Made by a program: the position numbers and the translations under genes. The notes under the pieces were generated by a model. It saw nothing but the letters and a program-made list of their open reading frames with translations. It ran no database searches and had not been told where the DNA came from. A DNA stretch of 47,837 nt from Leuconostocaceae bacterium ESL0958 (GTDB lineage Bacteria; Bacillota; Bacilli; Lactobacillales; Lactobacillaceae). The first letter of the stretch is position 1. Each line of letters opens with the position of its first letter. The stretch is from positions 1 through 47,837 of the forward strand of contig JAQTHT010000012.1 in the NCBI GenBank assembly GCA_029433265.1. The letters run 5' to 3'. Shown one piece after another: positions 26,030 to 34,247 of this stretch.

Positions 26030-27811
26030 TTATTTCACTAATTGTTCAAATTGCTGCAACCGTTCCTCAAAGACCGCAAAAGCCTGGTCCAGGTAATCGG
26101 TCTGATTCATGTCGACGCCCGCCTGCTGAATGACGGCCATTGGACTGGCAGAAGAGCCCGCCTTGAGGTAGTTCTTATAACGGTCAGCATCGCCGGCCAA
26201 AATATGCTGTGCCAGCGTCGTGGCCGCCGCCTTTCCCGTTGCATACTGGTAAACGTAAAAGTTGTAGTAGAAATGGGGAATCCGTGCCCATTCATAAGCA
26301 ATTTGTGGATCACGGGCCAAATCAGGGCCGTAGTAATGCGCATTCAAATCACCATAATAGGTGGCCATACTATCGGCGGTCAATGGCTGTCCTGCCGCAT
26401 CTTGTTCATGAATCCAAGCTTCAAAGTCGGCAAACTGCGTCTGCCGGTAGACCGTCGCTTTAAAGCCGTCCAAATACTGATTGAGAAGATAGGCCTGAAT
26501 AGCTGGGTCCAGATACTGCTGCAATAAGTAATCTGTTAGCAGTTCCTCATTGGTCGTCGACGCAATTTCTGCTAAGAAAATTGGGTAGTCCCCATAGTGG
26601 TAGGGCTGGTTGTGCCGGGTCAAATAGGAGTGCACGGTGTGGCCCATTTCATGGACCAGTGTGTAGACGTTATCCAGTGTATCCTGCCAGTTGAGCAAAA
26701 TATATGGGTCCGTATCATAGGCCCCGCCTGAATAGGCGCCCGACCGCTTGCCCTTATTTTCAACCACATCAATCCAACGTTCGGCAAAGGCCTTCTTGAC
26801 GATGGCTAAGTAGTCTTCCCCCAAGGGTGCCAAGGCCTTCAAAGCAATTTCTTGCGCCTTTTCGTATGTGACGGGTAAATCAGGCTCATCTACCAGGGAC
26901 ACGTATTGGTCATAAGAGTGGACTGCTGGCAGGTGCAACAATTCTTTGCGAAGACTGATATAGCGGTGCAAGAGCGGCAGATTCTTTTCCACGCTTTCTT
27001 GCAAACGGTCATAAACGGCCGTTGGAATCTCATTGCTCGTCACTGCTGCTTCCTTGGCAGATTGATAGTGGCGAACCTTGGCCAGGTAGTTATGCTTTTT
27101 AACTGTAGCCGACAGGGTCGAAGCAAAGGTGTTTTGGAAAGCCATGTAGGCATCGTACAGTGCTTCGAAAGCGGATTGGCGAATGGCTGGCTTCGTGGAA
27201 CGCAGCATGATGCTATAAAGGCCATTGGTCAATTCCTGAACCTGGCCGTCTTCATCGACAATATCGCCAAAATCTAAGTCGGCATTATCCAAAACGGAAA
27301 AAGTCTGTTCTGCTGAAGACAATACCGTACTAGCACCGGCTAACAGCGCTTCTTCGGCTGCAGGAAGCGTGTGCGGCTTTTGCTGCAACAGCACCGCAAA
27401 GAAATGGGCGTAGGGCTTAAGACCGTCCGTGGCCAGGTAGGCCTGCAAACGGTCCTCATCCATGGCCAGCACTTCTGGCTGGAAAAAGGCCAGCTGCTCG
27501 TTTAGCTGCGCCATCAAATCCTGGACACGGGCATTTAAGCCAGCGTAATAGTTATTACTGGTATCCTGGTCAAAGCGTTGATGACTGTAAACAAATAACT
27601 TTTCCCAGTCCCGTTCAATGCTTAATTCGGTCTCCAAAGCAGCTAACAAAGTCTCCGCCGAATCAGCCAGGTGGCCCTGGTACTGTTGCATCGCTGGTAG
27701 GCGGTCCTGCAACGCAGCAAAAGCTGCTTCAAAAGCCTGATCATCCTTAAAAATCTTTTCGAGATCCCAAGTTAAGGCCTGTGGTACTTCTTCTCTGGTA
27801 ATTTGTCCCAT
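26030..27811 (-). CDS. pepF: Oligoendopeptidase F
   Basis: 593 residues of peptidase family M3B. The zinc motif HEMGH lies in TLVHEMGHTVHSYL, and the third ligand is the Glu in the following FLAEIASTTNE segment. PepF cuts peptides of about 7-17 residues in the cytoplasm as part of peptide nutrition. The start at MGQITREEVP matches the family; a start 13 codons earlier would place AAAAGGAG inside the gene, and neither start has ideal spacing. It lies just after coiA, the same order seen in lactococci and streptococci. Confidence 0.93.
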   Translation of the reverse strand: MGQITREEVPQALTWDLEKIFKDDQAFEAAFAALQDRLPAMQQYQGHLADSAETLLAALETELSIERDWEKLFVYSHQRFDQDTSNNYYAGLNARVQDLMAQLNEQLAFFQPEVLAMDEDRLQAYLATDGLKPYAHFFAVLLQQKPHTLPAAEEALLAGASTVLSSAEQTFSVLDNADLDFGDIVDEDGQVQELTNGLYSIMLRSTKPAIRQSAFEALYDAYMAFQNTFASTLSATVKKHNYLAKVRHYQSAKEAAVTSNEIPTAVYDRLQESVEKNLPLLHRYISLRKELLHLPAVHSYDQYVSLVDEPDLPVTYEKAQEIALKALAPLGEDYLAIVKKAFAERWIDVVENKGKRSGAYSGGAYDTDPYILLNWQDTLDNVYTLVHEMGHTVHSYLTRHNQPYHYGDYPIFLAEIASTTNEELLTDYLLQQYLDPAIQAYLLNQYLDGFKATVYRQTQFADFEAWIHEQDAAGQPLTADSMATYYGDLNAHYYGPDLARDPQIAYEWARIPHFYYNFYVYQYATGKAAATTLAQHILAGDADRYKNYLKAGSSASPMAVIQQAGVDMNQTDYLDQAFAVFEERLQQFEQLVK

Positions 27812-27895
27812 AATGGTTATCTCAGCGGTACAGCCGCCACTCCTTTTCATTTTTTTATCATTTTAACACAAGCCAAAGCGGTCCACATGACCAGG

Positions 27896-28900
27896 TCAGC
27901 GCAAACGATAGATTTTCTCTGACTGCAGTACACAGAGGCCGGCCTGAACCGCCGATTGGTACAAAGTAAATTGCGCCTGTTTTTGCAGCGGATAAGTCGG
28001 TCGCCAATAGCGGGCTAAGCGCTGCTCCCAGTGGGACAAAGGCTGGCCCAGACCAAGTGGCTGCTGTTGCAAGCGCAGATAAAAAACCAGACGGACCTGC
28101 CAGTTCGGCACTAATAGGCCAAAAGCGGTCCCTTGCAGGCACCATGCCGGCAGCTGGTCTAAACGCCAACCCCGCTCATAGAGGTAGCCAATGACCTTTG
28201 GATCAACCCGACGTTGCTGCATGAGCTGTCTAATTTTTAAACGTGCCCGTATTTGTTGCCCCGCCGTTACTGTGGCCAGGCCCAAATTGGGCTGTCCTGG
28301 CTGAAAAACCGCGGCCAACTGGTGCCAACCAGCCCGTTGTCGGCAGTGATATTTTTGAAAATCAGCCTGGGTAAAATTATCTTGACAGAGAAAACGGTCC
28401 GTTGCCGGCAAGAAAGAGAACAATCGACCCTGGGCATCTAAGAAGCGACAAATCAAAGCCGCTTGTAAACGGCGCCCACAGTAAGCCGGACCTAAAATCC
28501 AGCAAACGGCATAACCCAAGCGGGCGTAACCCGCATTTCGTGCCGCCAAGCGCTCACTGGACAAAGGCGAGCACTGGTATTCAATGGCCCACTTTTGATC
28601 AGACACGGTGACGACCAAGTCAGGTCGCTGCTGAATGGCTGCCAAATAAGGTTCCACTTGGACGGGTCCAAAGACCGCCAGCTCTTTAGCGAGTCGCATT
28701 TTTCCTGCTAAATGGTCGGCACTTTCCCCTTCGGCTAGACTTTGACAACCCGCCTTTTTAAGATGGGCAAAGTGAGCCACCAGCTGCGGGCCCCGCCGTA
28801 ACTGCACCTGCCGTCGGCAGCCGGGGCAATAATAAGTCCGGCCTTTTCTAGCCAGGTTTGCCGGCCAATAGTCCTTTTTTTCGTCTACCGCAATTAACAT
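27896..28900 (-). CDS. coiA: Competence protein CoiA
   Basis: 334 residues. The N-terminus has a CPGC pair (YYCPGCRRQ) and a nuclease-like core with RPDLVV and AIEYQCS, as in CoiA, which helps recombination of incoming DNA during transformation. The ATG at 28900 is chosen; TTG at 28903 is also in frame. The start codon sits at the end of the upstream operon's terminator T-run, and the only candidate ribosome-binding site (GGGGTG) is in the 3' arm of that hairpin. No ComX-type promoter is evident. It is followed by pepF. Confidence 0.88.
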   Translation of the reverse strand: MLIAVDEKKDYWPANLARKGRTYYCPGCRRQVQLRRGPQLVAHFAHLKKAGCQSLAEGESADHLAGKMRLAKELAVFGPVQVEPYLAAIQQRPDLVVTVSDQKWAIEYQCSPLSSERLAARNAGYARLGYAVCWILGPAYCGRRLQAALICRFLDAQGRLFSFLPATDRFLCQDNFTQADFQKYHCRQRAGWHQLAAVFQPGQPNLGLATVTAGQQIRARLKIRQLMQQRRVDPKVIGYLYERGWRLDQLPAWCLQGTAFGLLVPNWQVRLVFYLRLQQQPLGLGQPLSHWEQRLARYWRPTYPLQKQAQFTLYQSAVQAGLCVLQSEKIYRLR

Positions 28901-28938
28901 CAAAAAACACCCCGTTCATCCAACGAACGGGGTGTTAC
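28897..28938 (-). terminator. Terminator of amino-acid ABC operon, overlapping coiA translation start
   Basis: Stem AACACCCCGTTC/GAACGGGGTGTT with a seven-base loop, followed on the minus strand by TTTTTT that runs into the coiA start codon. Confidence 0.88.
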
Positions 28939-28953
28939 TTATAATCATGATGA

Positions 28954-30405
28954 TTAACGTAGACGCTTCTTTAGCCAATTAGAAAGCCAAGTCAAGAGCG
29001 TGATGATGATGAGGTAGATCACCGCAATGATTGCCCAAACTCGGAAACCTTGTGAGTTACGGGCCACAATCAGCGTTCCTGTCTGAGTCAATTCCAGCAG
29101 CCCGATAGCAGAGAGAATCGACGTATCCTTGAGCGTGATAATGAACTGGTTAACAAAGGATGGCACCATAATCTTGAGCCCTTGTGGAATCACGACCTTA
29201 CGTAAGGACTGACCCCGGCTCAACCCAAGGGAACGGGCCGCTTCCATCTGCCCTGCATCAACCGCCTCAAAACCACCACGGACAAATGCCCCGGTGTAGG
29301 CCCCTTCGTTTAGAATCAACGTAAGCAGACCAGCTGTTGTAGCAGGAATCTTCGTGCCGATGGCACCAGGTAGGCCAATGTAAATAAAGAAGGCCAAGAC
29401 CATCAGTGGCAAGCCACGGAAAATATAAATGATTGTCGTCGATAGACCTCGAATCCAGAGCTTTTGGGAAATGCCCATGACCCCAAGGAGCAAGCCCCAA
29501 AGCGAAGCGAGCACAATGGCCAGCACGGTCAGGTACAGCGTTTCAACCATCCCATCCCAGAAGGCCTGCTTGTTGGTCTTCAAAATGCCCCAAACAGAGT
29601 TGTTATCCGCCCTCGATCCGACAAAGTCTTCCTGTTTGGAATTCAAATACTTATCGACAATCTTTTGATAAGTACCATCTGCCTTAATTTCCTTCAAACC
29701 CTTGTTAAAGGCAGCCAGGAGGGCGGCATTCTTCCCCTTTTGGACGAAGAAGCCACAGCCTCCGGCGTTCCCTAGGTTATTAGGGTTCTTGATTTCCAGT
29801 TGCCGACCGTTCTTAATCGCATACTGGATGACGGGCATATCTTCAAAGGTCGCTGCGGAGTTCCCATTTTCAACATCGCTGTACATGGTATCCGTGTCCT
29901 TGAAGGTCTTAATCTTAAAACCGTACTTTGCTTGAAGGGACTGGCCGTAATTGGCGGCCGCCGTTCCTGTCTTCAAGGCCACGGTCTTGCCGCGCAGGTC
30001 ATCCAGTGACTTAATTTTCGACCCCTTCTTGGTAATCCAAGCCACGCCAGTTTGATAATAAGGGTCTGACACATCGTAGACCGGACCGTTCTTTCGTTCA
30101 TCAGTAATGGCCATGCCGGCAATAATACCATCGGCCTGACCGTTGGCGACCATCTGAGCAGCAGAAGAAAAATCCATTGGCTTCAACGTATAGGTGAAGC
30201 CTTCCCGCTTAGCGATTTCTTTGAGGATATCTAGGTCAATCCCAACGTACTGATTATTCTTATTCTGAAAATCAAAGGGTGCATAGGTGGCATCCGTCGA
30301 AATCACGTAGTTGGGTTTATCTGCGCTGGCGCTGGCCCCGCCGACCGCCATCAAAAAGAGGGCAGTGACGGCGGTTAGCAGCGTCATCAATTTTTTCTTG
30401 ACCAT
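28954..30405 (-). CDS. Fused substrate-binding protein and permease of a glutamine-type ABC transporter
   Basis: 483 residues. Signal peptide (about 1-28, ending ASA), an extracellular type 3 amino-acid-binding domain (about 30-260, with DATYAPFDF and GIIAGMAIT), then an inner-membrane permease domain with five or six segments and the ABC-coupling loop [12 protein letters not shown]. This is the GlnPH fusion arrangement known from lactococci, for Gln/Glu/Asn-type substrates. The ATG (MVKKK) follows AAAGGAAAG; a TTG start 15 bases upstream overlaps it. Last gene of the operon, ended by the hairpin at the coiA start. Confidence 0.9.
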   Translation of the reverse strand: MVKKKLMTLLTAVTALFLMAVGGASASADKPNYVISTDATYAPFDFQNKNNQYVGIDLDILKEIAKREGFTYTLKPMDFSSAAQMVANGQADGIIAGMAITDERKNGPVYDVSDPYYQTGVAWITKKGSKIKSLDDLRGKTVALKTGTAAANYGQSLQAKYGFKIKTFKDTDTMYSDVENGNSAATFEDMPVIQYAIKNGRQLEIKNPNNLGNAGGCGFFVQKGKNAALLAAFNKGLKEIKADGTYQKIVDKYLNSKQEDFVGSRADNNSVWGILKTNKQAFWDGMVETLYLTVLAIVLASLWGLLLGVMGISQKLWIRGLSTTIIYIFRGLPLMVLAFFIYIGLPGAIGTKIPATTAGLLTLILNEGAYTGAFVRGGFEAVDAGQMEAARSLGLSRGQSLRKVVIPQGLKIMVPSFVNQFIITLKDTSILSAIGLLELTQTGTLIVARNSQGFRVWAIIAVIYLIIITLLTWLSNWLKKRLR

Positions 30406-30428
30406 TTTCTTTCCTTTCAAAACCGCCT

Positions 30429-31178
30429 TTATGCTTCCATCACCTTGGATAAGAAGGACTGCAAGCGGGCGTTCTTTGGTGCGTTAAAAATTTGTTCTGG
30501 ACTACCAGATTCTTGGATTTTACCGGATTCAAAGAAGACCACCCGGTCGGCGACCTGCTTGGCAAAGCCCATTTCGTGGGTCACGATAATCATCGTCATC
30601 CCAGACTGGGCCAAATTCTTCATGACGTCCAAGACATCCCCAACCACTTCGGGGTCCAAAGCAGAAGTTGGCTCATCGAAGAGCATGACGTCAGGATTCA
30701 TCGCCAGTGCGCGCGCAATGGCGATTCGCTGCTTCTGCCCACCGGACAAAGAATTAACAGAAACGTCAGCCTTATCAGGCAAACCAACCATTTCTAGTAG
30801 TTCATGGGCCTTTTTCTTGGCCTCTTCCTTACTCATCTTGCCCAACTGAACGGGGGCCAGGGTAATGTTTTCCAGAACCGTGTAGTTATTAAAGAGATTA
30901 AAGTTCTGGAAGACCATGCCGATATTCTCCCGGACCTTATTAATATCCGTTTTGGGATCAGAAATATCGTACTTATCCACCTGGATAACACCAGAATCTG
31001 GCTTTTCCAACTGGTTTAACATCCGCAAAAACGTTGATTTTCCAGAACCAGAAGGGCCGATCATGACGACCACTTCGTTCTGGTTCACGTCTAAGGAAAT
31101 ATCCCGCAAAACGTGGTTATCTCCATACGATTTGTTGACTTTGTCAACGTGTACTTTTACTTGCTTTTCTTCACTCAT
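30429..31178 (-). CDS. glnQ: Amino-acid ABC transporter ATP-binding protein
   Basis: 249 residues. Walker [10 protein letters not shown], signature LSGGQKQR, Walker [13 protein letters not shown] and the H-loop His in IIVTHEMGF. It should drive both fused permeases in the operon. ATGA overlap with the upstream gene shows tight coupling. Confidence 0.94.
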   Translation of the reverse strand: MSEEKQVKVHVDKVNKSYGDNHVLRDISLDVNQNEVVVMIGPSGSGKSTFLRMLNQLEKPDSGVIQVDKYDISDPKTDINKVRENIGMVFQNFNLFNNYTVLENITLAPVQLGKMSKEEAKKKAHELLEMVGLPDKADVSVNSLSGGQKQRIAIARALAMNPDVMLFDEPTSALDPEVVGDVLDVMKNLAQSGMTMIIVTHEMGFAKQVADRVVFFESGKIQESGSPEQIFNAPKNARLQSFLSKVMEA

Positions 31179-32623
31179 GCACGTGTCCTTTTTTCAACCC
31201 AGTTGCTAAGCAACGTTAACAACGTAATTACTACCAAGTATATCACAGCAATAATTGCCCACACTCGGAAACCTTGTGAATTTCTCGTGACAATCAACGT
31301 CCCCGTCTGTGTCAATTCCAAAATACCAATTGCCGAAAGCAAGGATGTATCCTTGAGCGTAATGATAAATTGATTGATAAACGAAGGCACCATCAATTTC
31401 AGTCCTTGCGGAATAATCACCCGTCGAAGTGCCTGGCCGTGTGACAGCCCCAGGGAACGGGCCGCTTCCATTTGCCCACTATCGACCGCAGCAAAACCAC
31501 CCCGAACAAAGGCGCCCGTGTATGCGCCTTCATTTAAGACCAAGGTCAGCACACCGGCCACAAAGGCAGGAATTTTCACGTCCAAGACAGACGGCAAACC
31601 GATGTAAATGAAGAAGGCCAGCACCAGCATGGGCATGCCCCGGAAGAAATAGATGATGGTCGTGGACAGTCCTCGGAAAAAGGGATGGCGCATAACACCC
31701 AGTACACCAAGTACTAAGCCAAAGAGAGAGGCCAGCACAATCCCAACCACGGTCAGGTAGAGTGTCTGGAGCAAGCCATCCAGGAAGGCCTGGCGGTTCG
31801 ACTTCAAAATGCCCCAAACAGAAGTGTTATTGCTTTTGTCCCCAACAAAAGTAGATTGCTTGGCATTTAAATATTTCGCAATAATTTTATCATAAGTACC
31901 GTCTGCTTTGATGGCTGCTAAGCCTCGATTGAAGGCAGCGATTAGGGCCGGATTAGCCCCCTTCTTCACGGCAAAGCCATTGTCGCCCGCTTCGAAGGGG
32001 TCTTTTTGATTGACAATACTTAACTTCAAGCCATTTTTAATGGCGTATTGAATGACCGGCATGTCTCCAAAAGTGGCGACGGAATTGCCGTTGATTACAT
32101 CCCGATACACCGTATCTGAATCAGAGAAGTACTTAATGTTAAAACCGTACTGGTTCCGAATTGACTCCGCATACTCGGCCCCAGAAGTCCCAGTTTTTAA
32201 GGCTACCGTCTTACCCTTCAGCTGTTCTAAAGAGTGAATCCGGCTGCCACTGGCCGTGGCCCAAGCGATGCCCGTTTGATAGTAGGGATCCGCAAAATCA
32301 AAGACTTGCTTCCGCTCATCGGTAATCGTCATCCCGGCAATGACACCATCTGCTTGACCAGATGAAACGGACTGTGTCGCTGCATTAAAGGTCATGGGCT
32401 TCATCGTGTAAGTGAAGCCTTCTTTTTTTGCAATGGCTGCTAACAAATCTTGATCAATCCCAACGTAGTCGCCATGTTTATCTTGAAAGTCATAAGGCGC
32501 ATAGGTGGCATCAGAAGCAATCACGTAGTGTTTGTCCGCAGCTGCTGCCGACGGCTTTGGTAAGCAGAGCAGGACCAGCGCAACCAGGGCGGGCAGTGCC
32601 CAAATTAGCTTTATTTTCCTCAT
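31175..32623 (-). CDS. Second fused substrate-binding protein and permease, paralogue of the downstream gene
   Basis: 482 residues with the same layout: signal peptide (1 to about 28), binding domain with DATYAPYDF and GVIAGMTIT, and permease with [15 protein letters not shown]. The permease halves are very similar to those of the paralogue and the binding halves less so, suggesting duplication followed by change in substrate range. It is the first gene of a three-gene operon. AGAGG precedes the ATG. Confidence 0.9.
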   Translation of the reverse strand: MRKIKLIWALPALVALVLLCLPKPSAAAADKHYVIASDATYAPYDFQDKHGDYVGIDQDLLAAIAKKEGFTYTMKPMTFNAATQSVSSGQADGVIAGMTITDERKQVFDFADPYYQTGIAWATASGSRIHSLEQLKGKTVALKTGTSGAEYAESIRNQYGFNIKYFSDSDTVYRDVINGNSVATFGDMPVIQYAIKNGLKLSIVNQKDPFEAGDNGFAVKKGANPALIAAFNRGLAAIKADGTYDKIIAKYLNAKQSTFVGDKSNNTSVWGILKSNRQAFLDGLLQTLYLTVVGIVLASLFGLVLGVLGVMRHPFFRGLSTTIIYFFRGMPMLVLAFFIYIGLPSVLDVKIPAFVAGVLTLVLNEGAYTGAFVRGGFAAVDSGQMEAARSLGLSHGQALRRVIIPQGLKLMVPSFINQFIITLKDTSLLSAIGILELTQTGTLIVTRNSQGFRVWAIIAVIYLVVITLLTLLSNWVEKRTRA

Positions 32624-32649
32624 ATCAACCTCTTTCCAAATTTTAATTT

Positions 32650-32655
32650 AGTTTA
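32650..32655 (-). promoter_or_regulatory. -10 box of the amino-acid ABC operon
   Basis: TGTTAAACT on the minus strand is an extended -10 (TGn plus TAAACT), 27 bases before the first ATG. The -35 region is weak. Confidence 0.4.
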
Positions 32656-32729
32656 ACAAAGGGCTGATATGATGGATGAATTCATGTTACCTTTTCTAAC
32701 AATGGCTGTCTAGGCCAACCTGTCCTATT

Positions 32730-32738
32730 TGCTATAAT
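32730..32738 (+). promoter_or_regulatory. Extended -10 promoter at the glycosyltransferase start
   Basis: TGC followed by TATAAT. The start point predicted seven bases downstream falls at or beside the ATG at 32746, so the mRNA should have no leader. Confidence 0.6.
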
Positions 32739-32745
32739 AAAAGCT

Positions 32746-33744
32746 ATGACAAACTGGATTACGCACACAATCGAACCCTGGATGCCCGCCGGTGCCCTCA
32801 AAGCGAAAGCTGACTTAGCCGACATTGCGGTTAGCGTTGGTTGGCAAGAACTAGCCTTAGCCCGCTACAATGATCAGCGTTTTGAAGACAGCGTTCGAGC
32901 GGCCAAAATTGAAGAATGGCTGGCACCGGTCCAAGCTGGTGATATTGTCCTGCATCAGTTTCCTACCTACATGTCCGGCACTTTTGAACTGGCCTTTGCC
33001 CAGGCTGTGCAAGCCAAGCAGGCCCGCTTTGCCTTGCTCACTCATGACTTTGAACCCCTGCGCGTTCAGCGGACGGACCCCTTTGAATGGCAACTAGCAG
33101 CCAATGCTGATTTATTGATAGGCCACTCACCAGCCATGGCAAGGGCTTTTCAAACAGCTGGTGTCGAGACGCCGACCGTCACGATGACCCTTTTTGACTA
33201 CTTAGGACCGATACCAACCCAAAGCCCGGCTTTCCGCCCGGTTGTCAACTATGCGGGCACTTGGCAAAAGGCCCCCTGGCTGCAAAGCTATCAAGGGCCA
33301 CCACTGGCCTTATTCGGTAATCGGCCAAAAAAATGGCGGGACGTTGCACTGCCCGCTACTGTTCACTGGCAGGGCGCTTTTGACCCACTTGCAATTACGA
33401 ACGCTTTCCAGGCCGGCTACGGCTTGGTCTGGGATGCCGACTTTGATCAGCGCTACTATCAATCCTATACCAAGGTCAATGCGCCCCATAAAGCTTCCCT
33501 CTACCTCAAAGCCGGCCTGCCCCTCATCGTTTGGTCCCAGTCGGCCTTAGCAGCACTCGTTCAGCAAGAACAGTTGGGTCTGGTCATTAACAGCTTGGCC
33601 GACTTGCCAGAAGCAGTGCAAGCCGTGAACGAGACGAATTACCAATCTTTCCAAGCAAATGCCCAAGCTTTTCAGAAGAAAATCAGTCAGGGTGCTTACA
33701 CCAAGGCCATGCTGGCAGCTGTTCAAGCCGCCTTTGCCCACTAA
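32746..33744 (+). CDS. Gtf3-like glycosyltransferase
   Basis: 332 residues resembling the Gtf3/WbbI-type glycosyltransferases that act on glycans of surface proteins or on galactofuranose-type polymers; the C-terminal nucleotide-sugar region reads APHKASLYLKAGLPL. Family assignment is from these motifs only. No Shine-Dalgarno sequence precedes the ATG, and the promoter -10 box is only eight bases away, so translation is probably leaderless. It is a single gene, divergent from the ABC operon, and ends at a strong terminator. No polysaccharide cluster surrounds it; the acceptor is unknown. Confidence 0.75.
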   Translation: MTNWITHTIEPWMPAGALKAKADLADIAVSVGWQELALARYNDQRFEDSVRAAKIEEWLAPVQAGDIVLHQFPTYMSGTFELAFAQAVQAKQARFALLTHDFEPLRVQRTDPFEWQLAANADLLIGHSPAMARAFQTAGVETPTVTMTLFDYLGPIPTQSPAFRPVVNYAGTWQKAPWLQSYQGPPLALFGNRPKKWRDVALPATVHWQGAFDPLAITNAFQAGYGLVWDADFDQRYYQSYTKVNAPHKASLYLKAGLPLIVWSQSALAALVQQEQLGLVINSLADLPEAVQAVNETNYQSFQANAQAFQKKISQGAYTKAMLAAVQAAFAH

Positions 33745-33752
33745 TTCAATGC

Positions 33753-33794
33753 ACAAAAAAAGCCGAGTACCAATCAGGTACTCGGCTTTTTTCA
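33753..33794. terminator. Bidirectional terminator between convergent genes
   Basis: AGCCGAGTAC and GTACTCGGCT form a 10-bp stem with a seven-base loop, flanked by A and T runs. It ends both the glycosyltransferase gene and the Mn-ATPase operon. Confidence 0.92.
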
Positions 33795-33804
33795 TTGACC
33801 GCAA

Positions 33805-34242
33805 TTAGGCGCCAAAAATCTTAGCTACCTGGCCCTGAATCTTACTAAGATAAAGGGCTTGGTCCTCTTCGGACTGCTCAAATTTCGCATTGTCAACCGC
33901 CTGCGGTGACAAGGTCAAGGAAGCAGCCATCAGGGCAGTTGCCTGGGCATAGTCTTGATAAGCCTTGACCAAAATCTTCTGGACACCCAAGTAGCACACT
34001 GGCGTCGACAAGCTGGCTAAACGGGCTGCCAAGGACTGGTAATTGGCCACTGCGTCATCAAATTCTGCCTTGATTTCAGCAAAATCAGCGCTAGCCATAT
34101 CGCCAACTGCTTGCGCCTGCTTCGCTTCATCAATCTTAACGAAGAAAGGCGAAGCCTGATCCGCCGTATTTTGCGTTTCCTGTAGAATGTCCTGCAGCGT
34201 TTGTAAGTAAAACGCCGTTTGCTTGGGGTTAAATTTTGCCAC
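33805..34242 (-). CDS. Small helical protein of unknown function
   Basis: 145 residues, predicted mostly alpha-helical with Gln- and Ala-rich amphipathic stretches and no signal peptide or membrane segment; a single Cys at the middle (VCYLGV). I do not recognise the family; it has only a loose likeness to the YlbF/YmcA group. The GTG start has AAAGGA upstream and lies five bases after the ATPase stop, so it is the second gene of the riboswitch-controlled operon. This suggests a role tied to metal export, which is inference. Confidence 0.75.
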   Translation of the reverse strand: MAKFNPKQTAFYLQTLQDILQETQNTADQASPFFVKIDEAKQAQAVGDMASADFAEIKAEFDDAVANYQSLAARLASLSTPVCYLGVQKILVKAYQDYAQATALMAASLTLSPQAVDNAKFEQSEEDQALYLSKIQGQVAKIFGA

Positions 34243-34247
34243 GGTCT

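Noticed and set aside
32746-33744. Glycosyltransferase as part of a capsule cluster
   Set aside because: No other polysaccharide genes are nearby and the gene is a single unit with its own promoter and terminator.
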